In this document: positions 41,025-50,003 of the stretch, piece by piece
Layout: every line of letters starts with the position of its first letter
How positions within the stretch are numbered: position 1 is the stretch's first letter
Origin: CAZWVA01 sp964636885
GTDB taxonomy: Bacteria > Desulfobacterota_D > UBA1144 > Nemesobacterales > CSP1-2
Assembly (NCBI GenBank): GCA_964636885.1
Contig: CAZWVA010000014.1
Coordinates: 1 to 50,101, forward strand
DNA length: 50,101 nt
Reading direction: 5' to 3'
Position numbers and translations under genes: made by a program
The notes under the pieces: model-generated
Databases searched by the model: none
Seen by the model: only the letters and a program-made list of their open reading frames with translations
Told to the model about the DNA's origin: nothing

Positions 41025-42948
41025 CCTCTTCTCCTTTGTAACTGAGAGGTAGGATAAATGTGAATCTCGACCCCTTACCGTATTCGCTTTCAACCCAGAT
41101 CCTTCCACCCAGTAGATCCAATAGCTTCTTGCAGAGGTATAATCCAAGCCCCGTTCCTTCGTATCTACGCCTCGAAGTCTCATCAACCTGACGGAACGCC
41201 TCAAACAGTAACCCCATGTCCTCTATCCCCATCCCCGTATCAGAGACGCTGACTTCTAGGTTGTTACTGTCGATCCTGCAGGCGATTCTTATTTCACCCC
41301 TCTCTGTGAATTTCACAGCGTTATTTACCAGATTGAGGAGTATCTGAAAAAACTTCTTCCTGTCACTTCGGATTTCCGGGATCCCATCCGGTATCTCCGT
41401 AGTAAGACGCAAGCCCTTTTGCGAAACTATCGGAGAAAGACTCTGAACAACCTCGGAAACAACCTCATCGACCCTGAATCCCCTAACCAAAACCTCCATC
41501 CTGCCCGCCTCTATCCTTGAGAGATCGAGTATATCGTTTATTAGACCCAGAAGGTGCTTCGCCGAGGTATAAACCATAGAGAGTTGCCTCTTCTGTTCAT
41601 CGTTTATCTCCCCGGCCATGCCCTGGAGTATCATTCCCGTAAAGCCGATAATGGAGTTAAGGGGGGTTCGTAACTCGTGGCTCATCGTGGCTAGGAACTC
41701 CGCCTTGAGACGGTCTAGCTCCTTGAGCCTTATATTAGCCTCCACAAGCTCCCTCGTTCGTTCTTCCACCCTCTTTTCCAGTTCATCGCACGCCCTCTTA
41801 AGGGCCTCCTCTGCACGCTTGCGATCGGTTATGTCAATCCCCATTCCTATGAGACAGGGTGTATTATCCACCGTGATTCTCAATCCTGTAAAATAATAGG
41901 GCGTTTTTCTCCCGTTTTTAGAGACGAAATCCGCTTCCACACTGGATTCGCCCTTCGTAAAGACCTCTTGAATCCTCTCCGCAACAAGCCTTTTTTCCTC
42001 ACCTGTAAAGAAATCCAGGGGACTCATTCCGGCTATCTCCTCAGCTGAGTATCCGGAAACCCGCTCAAAATTCTTGTTCCAACGCATGAATCTCCTAGTA
42101 TCGTCGTAGAGGTAAAATATCCCAGGTAGGCTCTCTATCATCGCCTCAGAGAAATCCCTTTCTTTCAATATCCTCTCTTCCATCCGCTTGAACTCAGTGG
42201 TTTCGAGCACGACGCCCCGCATCCGGAGGGGCTGACCGTCCTTGCCGAAAGTAAATTCCCCCGTGCCCATCACCCAGTGAACACTTCCGTCCGGCCAGAT
42301 GACGCGAAACTCGCGGCTGAACCGTTTACGATCGGCGATGCAACGGGCGACTTCGGCGTTGATACCTGGCAAATCCTCATGATGCACGCGTTCTGCAAAG
42401 GCCTCATAGGTGCCTTCAAATTCGCCGGGTTTATAACCCCAAAGTTCCTCATGCCAGCACGACCAGGTGATGCGGTTATTCAGCATGTCCCAGTCGAATG
42501 TGCCCATTCGAGCGGCATCGAGAGCAAGGCGTAGTCCCTCCTCGCTCTCGCGTAGAGATTCCTCCGCTTGTTTACGACCAGTTATATCTACAGCCGAAGG
42601 GAGCAGGTAAACGATATTGCCAGCCTCGTCGAATAGGGGTTGCAGGCAGAAATCAATCGTTATGAATCCGTTTTCAGTAACCCGTATGACCTCGTCGTAG
42701 CGGCAGATCTCACCCCTTCTTGCCCGCCTGATTGCATTACGTATTCGTTGCTTGACAGACTCCGAATAGGATAACCAGTAGGTCTCTTCCAAGGGCTTTC
42801 CCAGTACGTCTTCGGGTTTCAACCCCGCTATTTGGAGAGCGGGCTGGTTTGCCATAATCAACGTGCCGTCGGGTGTCAGGAGACCAACAAACATATAGGG
42901 ACCAAGGCCGTCAACCACCTTTCTTGGGAGCTTTTCGCTTTCCCTCAT
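40993..42948 (-). CDS. PAS-domain sensor histidine kinase
   Basis: A 651-residue soluble kinase. Three PAS/PAC modules (about 10-125, 130-255, 265-385) are joined to a coiled coil (VEERTRELVEANIRL), HisKA with phospho-His in ATMSHELRTPLNSIIGF near residue 420, and an ATPase domain with N box NLVNNAVKFTERG and GTGLGLYLCKK. The first ATG in frame is 42948, but homology continues upstream in a different frame, so the present start is likely a by-product of a frameshift. Roughly residues 1-255 use mostly CGN arginine and ATC isoleucine codons, unlike the AGG/ATA-rich rest. Overlaps the receiver gene downstream by 32 bases. Confidence 0.85.
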   Translation of the reverse strand: MRESEKLPRKVVDGLGPYMFVGLLTPDGTLIMANQPALQIAGLKPEDVLGKPLEETYWLSYSESVKQRIRNAIRRARRGEICRYDEVIRVTENGFITIDFCLQPLFDEAGNIVYLLPSAVDITGRKQAEESLRESEEGLRLALDAARMGTFDWDMLNNRITWSCWHEELWGYKPGEFEGTYEAFAERVHHEDLPGINAEVARCIADRKRFSREFRVIWPDGSVHWVMGTGEFTFGKDGQPLRMRGVVLETTEFKRMEERILKERDFSEAMIESLPGIFYLYDDTRRFMRWNKNFERVSGYSAEEIAGMSPLDFFTGEEKRLVAERIQEVFTKGESSVEADFVSKNGRKTPYYFTGLRITVDNTPCLIGMGIDITDRKRAEEALKRACDELEKRVEERTRELVEANIRLKELDRLKAEFLATMSHELRTPLNSIIGFTGMILQGMAGEINDEQKRQLSMVYTSAKHLLGLINDILDLSRIEAGRMEVLVRGFRVDEVVSEVVQSLSPIVSQKGLRLTTEIPDGIPEIRSDRKKFFQILLNLVNNAVKFTERGEIRIACRIDSNNLEVSVSDTGMGIEDMGLLFEAFRQVDETSRRRYEGTGLGLYLCKKLLDLLGGRIWVESEYGKGSRFTFILPLSYKGEEDEKENTDSRG

Positions 42949-43236
42949 CGCTTCTTCCGCCTGTTTACGGTAGTAATGTCGAGGGTAATCCCCTCCATCC
43001 TGACGGCGTTACCCAAACCGTCACAATAGGCCTTCCCCTTCGACGAGGTATATGGCAACGTTATCCGCCGTTTCTATGTTCTCACCCATTGCTTGAACGG
43101 CGTTTTCTAAGACGTCTTGAAGACCCGTAGACCGACAAACGCTATGAGTTACGAAGCCAATGATCCTCTGGTAGCGATGCCTTTTAGATAACCAAGCTAG
43201 GCTTTCTCCATAGGCTTCCAAATCACACCGTTTCAT
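42949..43236 (-). pseudogene. Broken GAF-PAS front end of the PAS kinase
   Basis: A frame with an excellent AGGAGG site begins at the ATG at 43236 and encodes the first half of a GAF domain close to that in the neighbouring hybrid kinase (both have the order RYxxII, LQD(I/V)LENAV and YLVEGE). It hits a stop at 43021. A second frame over about 43037-42960 encodes the end of a PAS/PAC module (AYCDGLGNAVRMEGITLDIT). A third leads into the kinase as RKQAEEAMRESEK. The sequence thus looks like an internal deletion joining GAF to PAS out of frame plus a further one-base shift near 42975. Could be real decay or assembly error. Confidence 0.65.
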
Positions 43237-43266
43237 ATCCCCTCCTAAATGCACATAAGGAGACAA

Positions 43267-43629
43267 TCTATAAAAGGATATAATCTTAAGAAAGGGACTC
43301 TCAGAGGCTCGGGTTCTTTCCGTGATTAAGAAAAACGTCCTTGGAGCGGAAAGCGACTATTTCATTATCCCTATAGAGAGATCCTATTCCCTTATTCTAT
43401 ACCCCCTTAGGCAATCGGCCTTTTCTAACACCTAGATTTTAGCACACCGCTTTAATCCCGGCAATCCAATCCGCCAAGAATCATTAGGATCGCTCGATGT
43501 GGATTGAGAAGACACGGCCCATTCTATTACGCACGACTTGACCACCCCCGTCCCTATGCTAAAATCAACCATTAAGTGGTTAGCAGTATAGAATAGATCC
43601 AAACCCTGTTTCGTGTATTAGCAGAGGAC
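43267..43629. other. Intergenic stretch before hemDE
   Basis: About 360 bases separating the divergent kinase and haem operons. Only the hemDE promoter (43538-43565) and the adjacent short inverted repeat AACCA-TTAAG-TGGTT (43567-43581), which overlaps the expected start of transcription, were found. Confidence 0.5.
43538..43565 (+). promoter_or_regulatory. Sigma-70-like promoter of the haem operon
   Basis: TTGACC (43538-43543), 16-base spacer, TAAAAT (43560-43565). An inverted repeat AACCA...TGGTT follows at 43567-43581 and could be an operator. Confidence 0.5.
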
Positions 43630-45585
43630 ATGGCAAACGGCTTTAACGGACTCCGGGTGCTGGCGTTTGAGAGCCGCCGTGCAAAGGAGATAGAAAAACT
43701 GATAGCGTATAACGGTGGGATACCACGGGTTGCCCCTTCTATGCGCGAGGTTCCTCTATCCGAGTCGGAGGAAGCGCTTCGATTCGCAGAGGGGCTCTTC
43801 GAGGGCAGATTCGATGTGGTTATTCTCCTTACAGGAGTCGGAACACGCACCCTAGCGGATATCGTCGCCACAAGGCATCCCCGTGAGAGGTTCATAGAAG
43901 CCCTTGGGCGCGCAACGATCGTCGCACGCGGCCCCAAACCGGTTGCTGCCCTCAGAGAGATGGGGCTTAAACCCCACGTGATAGTTCCAGAGCCAAACAC
44001 ATGGCGTGATATACTGGCTACGATAGATAGCGAACTCCCGCTTGAGAACAAAAGTGTCGCCGTTCAGGAATACGGCGTTTCAAACCCAGACCTCCTCGAG
44101 GGGCTTAGAAGGCGCGGTGCCGCGGTCACCCCCGTTCCGGTCTATAGGTGGGCGTTGCCGGAAGACACGACTCCTCTTCAAAATGCCATTCGCTCCATCG
44201 TGGAAGGGGATGTGGACATATCCCTCTTTACAAGCTCACAGCAGGTTAACCATCTCATTCAGGTTGCCTCCCGTGAGGGGCTGGAGGAGAAGATGCGGGA
44301 GGGTTTTAAGCGCATCGTTATCGGTTCTATAGGGCCTACTACGACCGAGACCCTACGCGAAAACGGCCTCTCGGCCGACTACGAACCCAACAGTCCAAAG
44401 ATGGGAAATCTCGTGCGGGAGATGGCAAGGCGCGGGGAGGCACTCCTCCGTAAGAAGCGCATAGCCTATGAGAACGGTGTGGATACAAACCGCTGGCGAC
44501 GGGTCGATATGATTTGGGTAAAGGATACGCACTTGCGGCCAACCGCCCGCGACTCGGTATTCATGAAGGCCTGCCGCCAAGAGCCCACAGATTACACACC
44601 TATCTGGCTCATGCGCCAGGCCGGGAGATTCCTCCGCGAGTACAGAGAACTCCGGGCAAGGGTGCCTTTCCTTGAGCTCTGCAAGACACCGGAACTCGCA
44701 GCCGAGGTAACCCTTAGCGCCGTGGACAGGCTTGCCGTTGATGCCGCCATTATATTCGCGGACATTCTTCTTATCCTTGAGCCACTTGGGGTAGAGCTCG
44801 AATTCTCGAAGGGGGACGGACCGAGGATAAAGAAGCCAGTGCGCTCCGCCAGGGCGATCGATACTCTAAGGGAGTTCGAACCTGAGGCGATGCGGTTTGT
44901 GTATGATGCGGTGAGGATAACCCGCCGCGCTCTCGACCCCAGTATCGCACTTATAGGCTTTGCCGGTGCTCCCTTTACTGTTGCATCCTACGTGATTGAA
45001 GGAGGCGGCTCCAGAAACTATGAGAACACAAAGGGGCTCATGTATAGGGACCCTGGCATGTGGCACGCCCTGATGGAAAGACTAACCAGGGCAACCGCCT
45101 CTTATATAAACGGTCAGATCGCATCGGGAGCCGATGCGGTTCAGGTCTTTGATAGCTGGGTGGGCTGTCTCTCGCCCGATGACTACAGGGAGTTTGTGAT
45201 GCCACACATGCAGGGCCTCTTTCAAGGCATAAAGCCCGGTGTTCCTGTCATACACTTTGGCACTGGAACGGCAGCACTACTAGAACTCATGAAAGAGGCG
45301 GGTGGGAGCGTCATCGGGCTTGACTGGCGTGTAGACCTAGGAGAGGCATGGGCACAGCTTGGATATGGGGTTGCGATTCAGGGAAACCTAGACCCCGTTG
45401 TCCTATATGCTCCACCCTCTGAGATCCGCCGCCGTGCGACGAGTATCCTGGAAAAGGCCGGGGTGCGTCCGGGCCACATATTCAACCTCGGACACGGTGT
45501 CTTGCCGGGCACCCCTCCCGACCACGTGATCGCACTCGTAGACGCCGTGCACGAGCATTCGAGCCTGATGAGAAATAGATCGTGA
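43630..45585 (+). CDS. hemDE: Fused uroporphyrinogen-III synthase / uroporphyrinogen decarboxylase
   Basis: A 651-residue protein carrying two consecutive haem enzymes. Residues 1 to about 275 are HemD, which closes hydroxymethylbilane to uroporphyrinogen III (fold marks LLTGVGTRTL, IVARGPKPVAAL and TSSQQVNHL). After a linker, residues from about 315 onward are HemE, which removes four carboxyl groups; its signature PIWLMRQAGRFLREYRELR, the catalytic FADILLILEPLGVE and FDSWVGCLSPDDY are intact. Fusion would channel the unstable intermediate. The linker region KKRIAYENGVDTNRWRR is basic. hemH follows after 11 bases. Fusion is continuous in one frame with no sign of frameshift. Confidence 0.93.
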   Translation: MANGFNGLRVLAFESRRAKEIEKLIAYNGGIPRVAPSMREVPLSESEEALRFAEGLFEGRFDVVILLTGVGTRTLADIVATRHPRERFIEALGRATIVARGPKPVAALREMGLKPHVIVPEPNTWRDILATIDSELPLENKSVAVQEYGVSNPDLLEGLRRRGAAVTPVPVYRWALPEDTTPLQNAIRSIVEGDVDISLFTSSQQVNHLIQVASREGLEEKMREGFKRIVIGSIGPTTTETLRENGLSADYEPNSPKMGNLVREMARRGEALLRKKRIAYENGVDTNRWRRVDMIWVKDTHLRPTARDSVFMKACRQEPTDYTPIWLMRQAGRFLREYRELRARVPFLELCKTPELAAEVTLSAVDRLAVDAAIIFADILLILEPLGVELEFSKGDGPRIKKPVRSARAIDTLREFEPEAMRFVYDAVRITRRALDPSIALIGFAGAPFTVASYVIEGGGSRNYENTKGLMYRDPGMWHALMERLTRATASYINGQIASGADAVQVFDSWVGCLSPDDYREFVMPHMQGLFQGIKPGVPVIHFGTGTAALLELMKEAGGSVIGLDWRVDLGEAWAQLGYGVAIQGNLDPVVLYAPPSEIRRRATSILEKAGVRPGHIFNLGHGVLPGTPPDHVIALVDAVHEHSSLMRNRS

Positions 45586-45596
45586 TGGGTTATTAG

Positions 45597-46529
45597 ATGG
45601 CAGAAGGGTTAGACGCCATACTCGTTATCGCCTTCGGTGGACCCGAAAAGGAGGAGGATATCCGCCCATTCCTTGAGCGCGTCACAAAGGGACACCGGAT
45701 TCCAAGGGAGCAAATAGAAGAGGTCGCCCACCACTACGAGCTAATAGGAGGCAGGTCTCCAATAAATGAACTCACGTTCAGGCAGGCAAGGGGGTTGGAG
45801 AAAGCCCTAAAGGAAAGGGGTAGAAGCATCCCCGTCTATACCGGGATGCGTAACTGGCACCCTTTTCTCAGCGAGACGGTGGTACGGATGTCGGAGGCGG
45901 GGATTACTCATGCCCTCGGCGTAATCATGTCCCCCCATCAGTCAGAGGCAGGCTGGGATAGATATAAACACGACGTTGAGGAGGCGATCAATAGGACAGG
46001 CGTTAGGCTCTCTGTTTACTACGCACCTCCCATATTCGATCATCCGCTCTTTATCGAGGCCTCCTCTGACCGCGCTCTAGAATGCCTTTCTCAGATCCCG
46101 GAAGGCAGTCGTAAGGATGCTATGCTCGTCTTTACCGCACATAGTATCCCCACCGAGATGGCGGAAGAATCCCCTTATGTAGAACAACTCTTAACCTCGT
46201 CACGGCTCATCGCCGAGAGGCTCAACCATAGAAACTGGACGCTTGCATACCAGAGCCGTAGCGGTCGTCCAAATGACCCATGGCTTGAGCCCGACGTCTC
46301 CCATGTGATCCGGGATCTCGCCAAACGGGGCGTGCGCTACGTTGTGGTTCAACCGATAGGTTTTCTCTGTGACCATGTCGAGGTCCTATACGATATCGGG
46401 ATAGAGGCCACAAGGGTCGCCGAGGAGGTTGGAATAAAACTCCTCCGTGCAAGAACCGTAAATGACGACCCCAAGTTCATAGAGGCGCTTGCCGATGTTG
46501 TCGAAAGATGCCTTAATACAACCAGATAG
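45597..46529 (+). CDS. hemH: Ferrochelatase HemH
   Basis: A 310-residue enzyme inserting iron into protoporphyrin IX. The start DAILVIAFGGPEKEEDIRPF is the family opening. The catalytic His lies in FTAHSIPTEMAEES near residue 180, the YQSRSGRPNDPWLEP segment and the metal/base glutamate in PIGFLCDHVEVLYDIG are present. It lies 11 bases after hemDE and five bases before hemY, so the three form one operon for the protoporphyrin-dependent branch. The annotation of ferro- versus coproporphyrin type is supported by the following HemY, but not proven. Confidence 0.92.
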   Translation: MAEGLDAILVIAFGGPEKEEDIRPFLERVTKGHRIPREQIEEVAHHYELIGGRSPINELTFRQARGLEKALKERGRSIPVYTGMRNWHPFLSETVVRMSEAGITHALGVIMSPHQSEAGWDRYKHDVEEAINRTGVRLSVYYAPPIFDHPLFIEASSDRALECLSQIPEGSRKDAMLVFTAHSIPTEMAEESPYVEQLLTSSRLIAERLNHRNWTLAYQSRSGRPNDPWLEPDVSHVIRDLAKRGVRYVVVQPIGFLCDHVEVLYDIGIEATRVAEEVGIKLLRARTVNDDPKFIEALADVVERCLNTTR

Positions 46530-46534
46530 CTAAG

Positions 46535-47932
46535 ATGCGTATAGTGATTATTGGTGGCGGCATTACGGGTTTAAGTGCGGCACACCGCATAGTGGAGCTA
46601 AGGTCGGAGAAAAAGCTACCCGTTGAGGTCGTCTTACTAGAAGGCGGGAAACGCCTAGGCGGCGTGATTTCCACAAGGAAAAGGGACGGTTTTCTTATAG
46701 AGGAGGGACCGGATTCCTTTATAACGACAAAGCCGAGGGCAATCGAGCTCTCCCGCCGTATCGGTCTCGATTCCGAGATCATAGAGACAAGGAACGAGAA
46801 CCGCCGTACGTTTGTCCTCCACCGAGGCAAACTGATCCCGCTCCCAGAGGGTTTCCTCATGATGGCTCCCACTCGATTCATGCCGTTTCTGGCCTCGCCC
46901 CTCTTTTCGTGGCGTGGCAAGTTGCGCATGCTAATGGATCTTATAATACCACCCGCACAAGAGCCAGGGGATGAGAGCCTGTCCTCCTTTGTCATACGCA
47001 GGCTTGGACGCGAGGCACTAGAGCGTGTCGCCCAACCCATGGTTAGCGGCGTATACACGGCAGACCCCGAAAGGCTTAGCCTCCGTGCAACCATGCCGAG
47101 GTTCCTAGAAATGGAAGAACGGCACGGAAGCCTGATAAGGGCAATGCTCCATGAGCAAAGAAGGGAAAAGGGAACAAGCGGCGCCCGTTACGGCCTTTTT
47201 GCATCTTTTAAGAACGGGATGCAGACCTTAGTGGACGCCCTGGTGGCCCGTCTACCCGAAGACACGGTGAGGTTCGATCAGCACGTAAAGCGGGTAGAGA
47301 TAAAAAACGGGGGTTGGAATGTAATCGTCGATAAAGGGGAAAGGATACATGCAGATGGGGTTATAATCGCCATACCGGCACACCGTGCGGCGGCTCTGGT
47401 AGAAGAACTCGATTCTTCTCTCGCAACGGATCTATCGAGTATAGAATACGCCTCTTCTGCCGTCATCAATATCGCCTACAGAGAAGAAGACGTCTCACTT
47501 TCACCGGAAGGATTCGGCTTTGTCGTACCGATTGTAGAGAACCGTTCCATCATCGCCTGTTCGTTTAGCAGTTTCAAGTTTGAAGGGCGCGCCCCTAAGG
47601 GATTCGTGCTCCTCCGATGCTTCGCCGGGGGAGCCATACAGCCTGAGGTTTATGAGACGGGTGATCCCACCCTTATAGAGACCGTAGAAAGAGAGATTCG
47701 GGAGCTCCTCGATATAAAAGCAAAGCCCTTGTTTTCACTCCTAAAGAGACACCCGGAATCCATGCCCCAATACAGGGTCGGCCATCTCGATCTCATCTCA
47801 CAAATAAGAGAGAAGGTAGGCAGGTACAGTGGGCTTGCACTTGCCGGGAACGCCTATGGTGGAGTGGGGATCCCAGACTGCATACATTCAGGGGAGGAGT
47901 CGGCGGAGGCCGTCTTAAAAGCCATCTGTTAG
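46535..47932 (+). CDS. hemY: Protoporphyrinogen oxidase (HemG/HemY type)
   Basis: A 465-residue flavoprotein that oxidises protoporphyrinogen IX with oxygen. It starts with the FAD-binding MRIVIIGGGITGLSAAHRIVE and continues with LLEGGKRLGGVISTRKRDGF and EEGPDSFITTKP. The C-terminal ALAGNAYGGVGIPDCIHSGEESA is the second FAD signature. The oxygen-dependent form suggests an aerobic or microaerobic habit. It follows hemH by five bases and converges on a DUF4126 gene with four bases between. Coproporphyrinogen oxidase in the actinobacterial route is a similar enzyme, so the name depends on the pathway. Confidence 0.9.
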   Translation: MRIVIIGGGITGLSAAHRIVELRSEKKLPVEVVLLEGGKRLGGVISTRKRDGFLIEEGPDSFITTKPRAIELSRRIGLDSEIIETRNENRRTFVLHRGKLIPLPEGFLMMAPTRFMPFLASPLFSWRGKLRMLMDLIIPPAQEPGDESLSSFVIRRLGREALERVAQPMVSGVYTADPERLSLRATMPRFLEMEERHGSLIRAMLHEQRREKGTSGARYGLFASFKNGMQTLVDALVARLPEDTVRFDQHVKRVEIKNGGWNVIVDKGERIHADGVIIAIPAHRAAALVEELDSSLATDLSSIEYASSAVINIAYREEDVSLSPEGFGFVVPIVENRSIIACSFSSFKFEGRAPKGFVLLRCFAGGAIQPEVYETGDPTLIETVEREIRELLDIKAKPLFSLLKRHPESMPQYRVGHLDLISQIREKVGRYSGLALAGNAYGGVGIPDCIHSGEESAEAVLKAIC

Positions 47933-47936
47933 CCCG

Positions 47937-48545
47937 TCAGTTTAGGGAAGGGCAGGTGGTTCCATTCCCATTATGGGCTTTAACGGTTCTTTTCCTTAAG
48001 AACCTGCCAATGACCCTTTTCAAGGCGAAATAAAGAACCCCGATAACGGCTATCGCCGCAAGCACGGGCAGGGCGATTGCGAGAACGGACATGGCGGTTG
48101 ATCCACCCGCCTCGATGGTCGCTATAATCGGGTTTCCCAATCCTCCGGTTGTCGCCGTTGAAGCCACACGGGTGAGAGTGGTAAATCCCTGAACCGTGCC
48201 CGCAACGCCGCCACCCACTATAACTGCAAGAGCCCACTTAAGAAGCGGACTCATATCGGAGACCGATGAAGCCAATGCTATCGTTCCGGCAACCATTGCC
48301 GCCGGTACGGCAACCGTATCCAGCACATTATCAACCCAGGGGATATAGTAAGCCGAGATCTCAAGGAACGAGGCTACGGCAAACGCCCCGAGGGCGTGAT
48401 ACGTTCCGATCCATTCAAAGCCAGGAGCAAGTGTAAGATGCCCGGAGAGGGATGCTATACTCATCACCAGAAGAGGCACGAAAACCCTAAACCCACACGC
48501 GGCACTCAAACCTATTCCGATACAGATACTAAGCAACGCGTCCAT
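47937..48545 (-). CDS. DUF4126 family membrane protein
   Basis: A 202-residue protein with about five hydrophobic segments. The opening MDALLSICIGIGLSAACGFR and following VFVPLLVMSIASLSGHL, then YYIPWVDNVLDT, are typical of DUF4126, a family of unknown function in bacterial membranes. A Gly-rich stretch TGGLGNPIIATIEAGGS precedes the last membrane segment. The ATG at 48545 has a GAGGAGG site about ten bases upstream; an in-frame extension to 48596 adds a basic, non-conserved tail. A charged C-terminus ends the protein. Genes of this family are poorly studied and the neighbours give no clue. Confidence 0.85.
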   Translation of the reverse strand: MDALLSICIGIGLSAACGFRVFVPLLVMSIASLSGHLTLAPGFEWIGTYHALGAFAVASFLEISAYYIPWVDNVLDTVAVPAAMVAGTIALASSVSDMSPLLKWALAVIVGGGVAGTVQGFTTLTRVASTATTGGLGNPIIATIEAGGSTAMSVLAIALPVLAAIAVIGVLYFALKRVIGRFLRKRTVKAHNGNGTTCPSLN

Positions 48546-48612
48546 AAGTTCTGCCCTCCTCTTAAAGCAAAAAGCCCGTCTCAAATAACCGGGCATTATA
48601 GAAGAGTATGTT

Positions 48613-49032
48613 TTATCTCTTAACTATCCCCTCTATCTTAATATCGAATATAAGGGTCTTTCCGGCTAGAGGATGATTGAAATTCACCTCTACTTCATCA
48701 ACCGAAACCGCCGTTATATGACAGTTGCCCTGAGGGGTTTTAAGAATCATACCCACCTCGGGTTCTATGTTGTTCTTCCTAAAGACCTCGGATGGGATCA
48801 CTCCAACGAGATTCGGATTCTCTAAACCGTAACCCTCCTCGGGAGAAACCCTGATCCGTTTCTCCTCGCCCTCCGACATTCCCATTATCTCCTTGTCGAG
48901 CCCCTTTATAAGCTTTCCGGTTCCTATCTCCACGGATATAGGTTCGTCGGATGTATCGAATATGGAACCGTCTTCAAACTTCCCGACAAAGCTAAACCTG
49001 ACTGTATCACCCGCTTCTACCTTTTCACTCAT
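48613..49032 (-). CDS. FKBP-type peptidyl-prolyl cis-trans isomerase (SlyD-like)
   Basis: A 139-residue FKBP-fold isomerase/chaperone. The order VRFSFVGKFEDGSIFDTSDE, then LIKGLDKEIMGMSEGEEKRI and PEEGYGLENPN, is the SlyD-type core; the insert-in-flap domain covers about residues 70-120 (VIPSEVFRKNNIEPEVGMIL and after). The final VNFNHPLAGKTLIFDI closes the fold. The His-rich metal-binding tail of E. coli SlyD is missing. No signal peptide, so cytoplasmic. A GGGGG tract sits before the ATG. Confidence 0.9.
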   Translation of the reverse strand: MSEKVEAGDTVRFSFVGKFEDGSIFDTSDEPISVEIGTGKLIKGLDKEIMGMSEGEEKRIRVSPEEGYGLENPNLVGVIPSEVFRKNNIEPEVGMILKTPQGNCHITAVSVDEVEVNFNHPLAGKTLIFDIKIEGIVKR

Positions 49033-49151
49033 TTTAATCCCCCTTAAAATAGGATTTGACTTTTAATAAAAAAATCACCTTAATAGATTTCCAACTAAAC
49101 CGAGTATACCCATGAGGATACCATCAACCAGGGAAAAAATCGAGCCTATGA

Positions 49152-49871
49152 CTAAAGGGACCTCATCCTTGGAACCATGCTCTTTAGAACCGGGGATTCC
49201 GATCCCCGGAGGGAATCTAAAAACGCCTCTATATCCGCCAGGAAGGCTTTAACGTCCATACCTAAAAACGCAGGCTCGAATCCCTTTAGTCTCCTGTGGC
49301 TCCTTATTAGATAATGGGCCGCCCCCTTATAGTTCCCACACTCCAGATGATAAAAGGCAACCGCGGCGTGAATAAGCCCTTTAAGGAAGGATTTCTCCCT
49401 TCCCTTCTCCTCCTTCCAAGCCCCTTCAAGGAGCTCATGACACTCGAAGTAGAAACCCTCGTTAAAGAGCAAAACCCCCTTTGCCACCGCATCTTGAACC
49501 CCGCTTCCCCACCTCTTCTCCCCGGAACACAACCTAGACAAAAAACCCCAGTATCCCCTCACCTTGGCGCAGATGATGGGAAGATGATCTTCAAAATCGC
49601 CTCTAATCCGGATGTTATCCTCCGAATCCACTTCAAATAACCCCTGGAAACCCGGCTCCTTAGAAACCTCCTTCCAACTGCCCCAGCGCTTTGGGTCTTT
49701 TCCTAGAAGATCACCAAGCCTTACCCTGTTTTCACCCCCAGAACAGACGTATTCGCAGTAGAGAAGCACCGTATAGAGGAGAAACGCTCCGTCACCCGAT
49801 CCAAGGGAGAAAACAAAGAGTTCGCTTAATGCGTTCCTTATCTTGACCTCCTCTTTGCTTCTTTTCCTCAT
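49152..49871 (-). CDS. DUF309 domain protein
   Basis: A 239-residue protein. The C-terminal half is DUF309, with the conserved FNEGFYFECHELLEGAWKEE (residues about 140-158; the His-Glu and Glu could bind metal) and GLIHAAVAFYHLECGNYKGA. The first 120 residues are not part of that domain, show mixed alpha/beta character, and no family is recognised. DUF309 proteins are predicted metal-dependent hydrolases of unknown substrate. No clear Shine-Dalgarno; TATAAC lies 12 bases before the ATG on the minus strand. Its 3' end overlaps a small hydrophobic open frame. Confidence 0.75.
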   Translation of the reverse strand: MRKRSKEEVKIRNALSELFVFSLGSGDGAFLLYTVLLYCEYVCSGGENRVRLGDLLGKDPKRWGSWKEVSKEPGFQGLFEVDSEDNIRIRGDFEDHLPIICAKVRGYWGFLSRLCSGEKRWGSGVQDAVAKGVLLFNEGFYFECHELLEGAWKEEKGREKSFLKGLIHAAVAFYHLECGNYKGAAHYLIRSHRRLKGFEPAFLGMDVKAFLADIEAFLDSLRGSESPVLKSMVPRMRSL

Positions 49872-49937
49872 CGAGATCGTAATGTTATACGAATCTCATC
49901 GCTTCCGCATCCCTTATCCAAAAATCCCATCACAATA

Positions 49938-49965
49938 TTGAAGAGCACCGCTTTGAGAGTATAAT
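49938..49965 (+). promoter_or_regulatory. Promoter of the sigma-factor gene
   Basis: TTGAAG (49938-49943), 16-base spacer and a perfect TATAAT (49960-49965), 38 bases before the ATG at 50004. Confidence 0.55.
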
Positions 49966-50003
49966 TAATCGGAAGCGGGCACATCAGGGTCTGGAGTCGT
50001 ATA

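Noticed and set aside
49075..49180. Short hydrophobic minus-strand frame (ending IGSIFSLVDGILMGILGLV...)
   Set aside because: It reads like a membrane peptide but has no ATG, GTG or TTG start in position; it overlaps the DUF309 stop and is probably chance.
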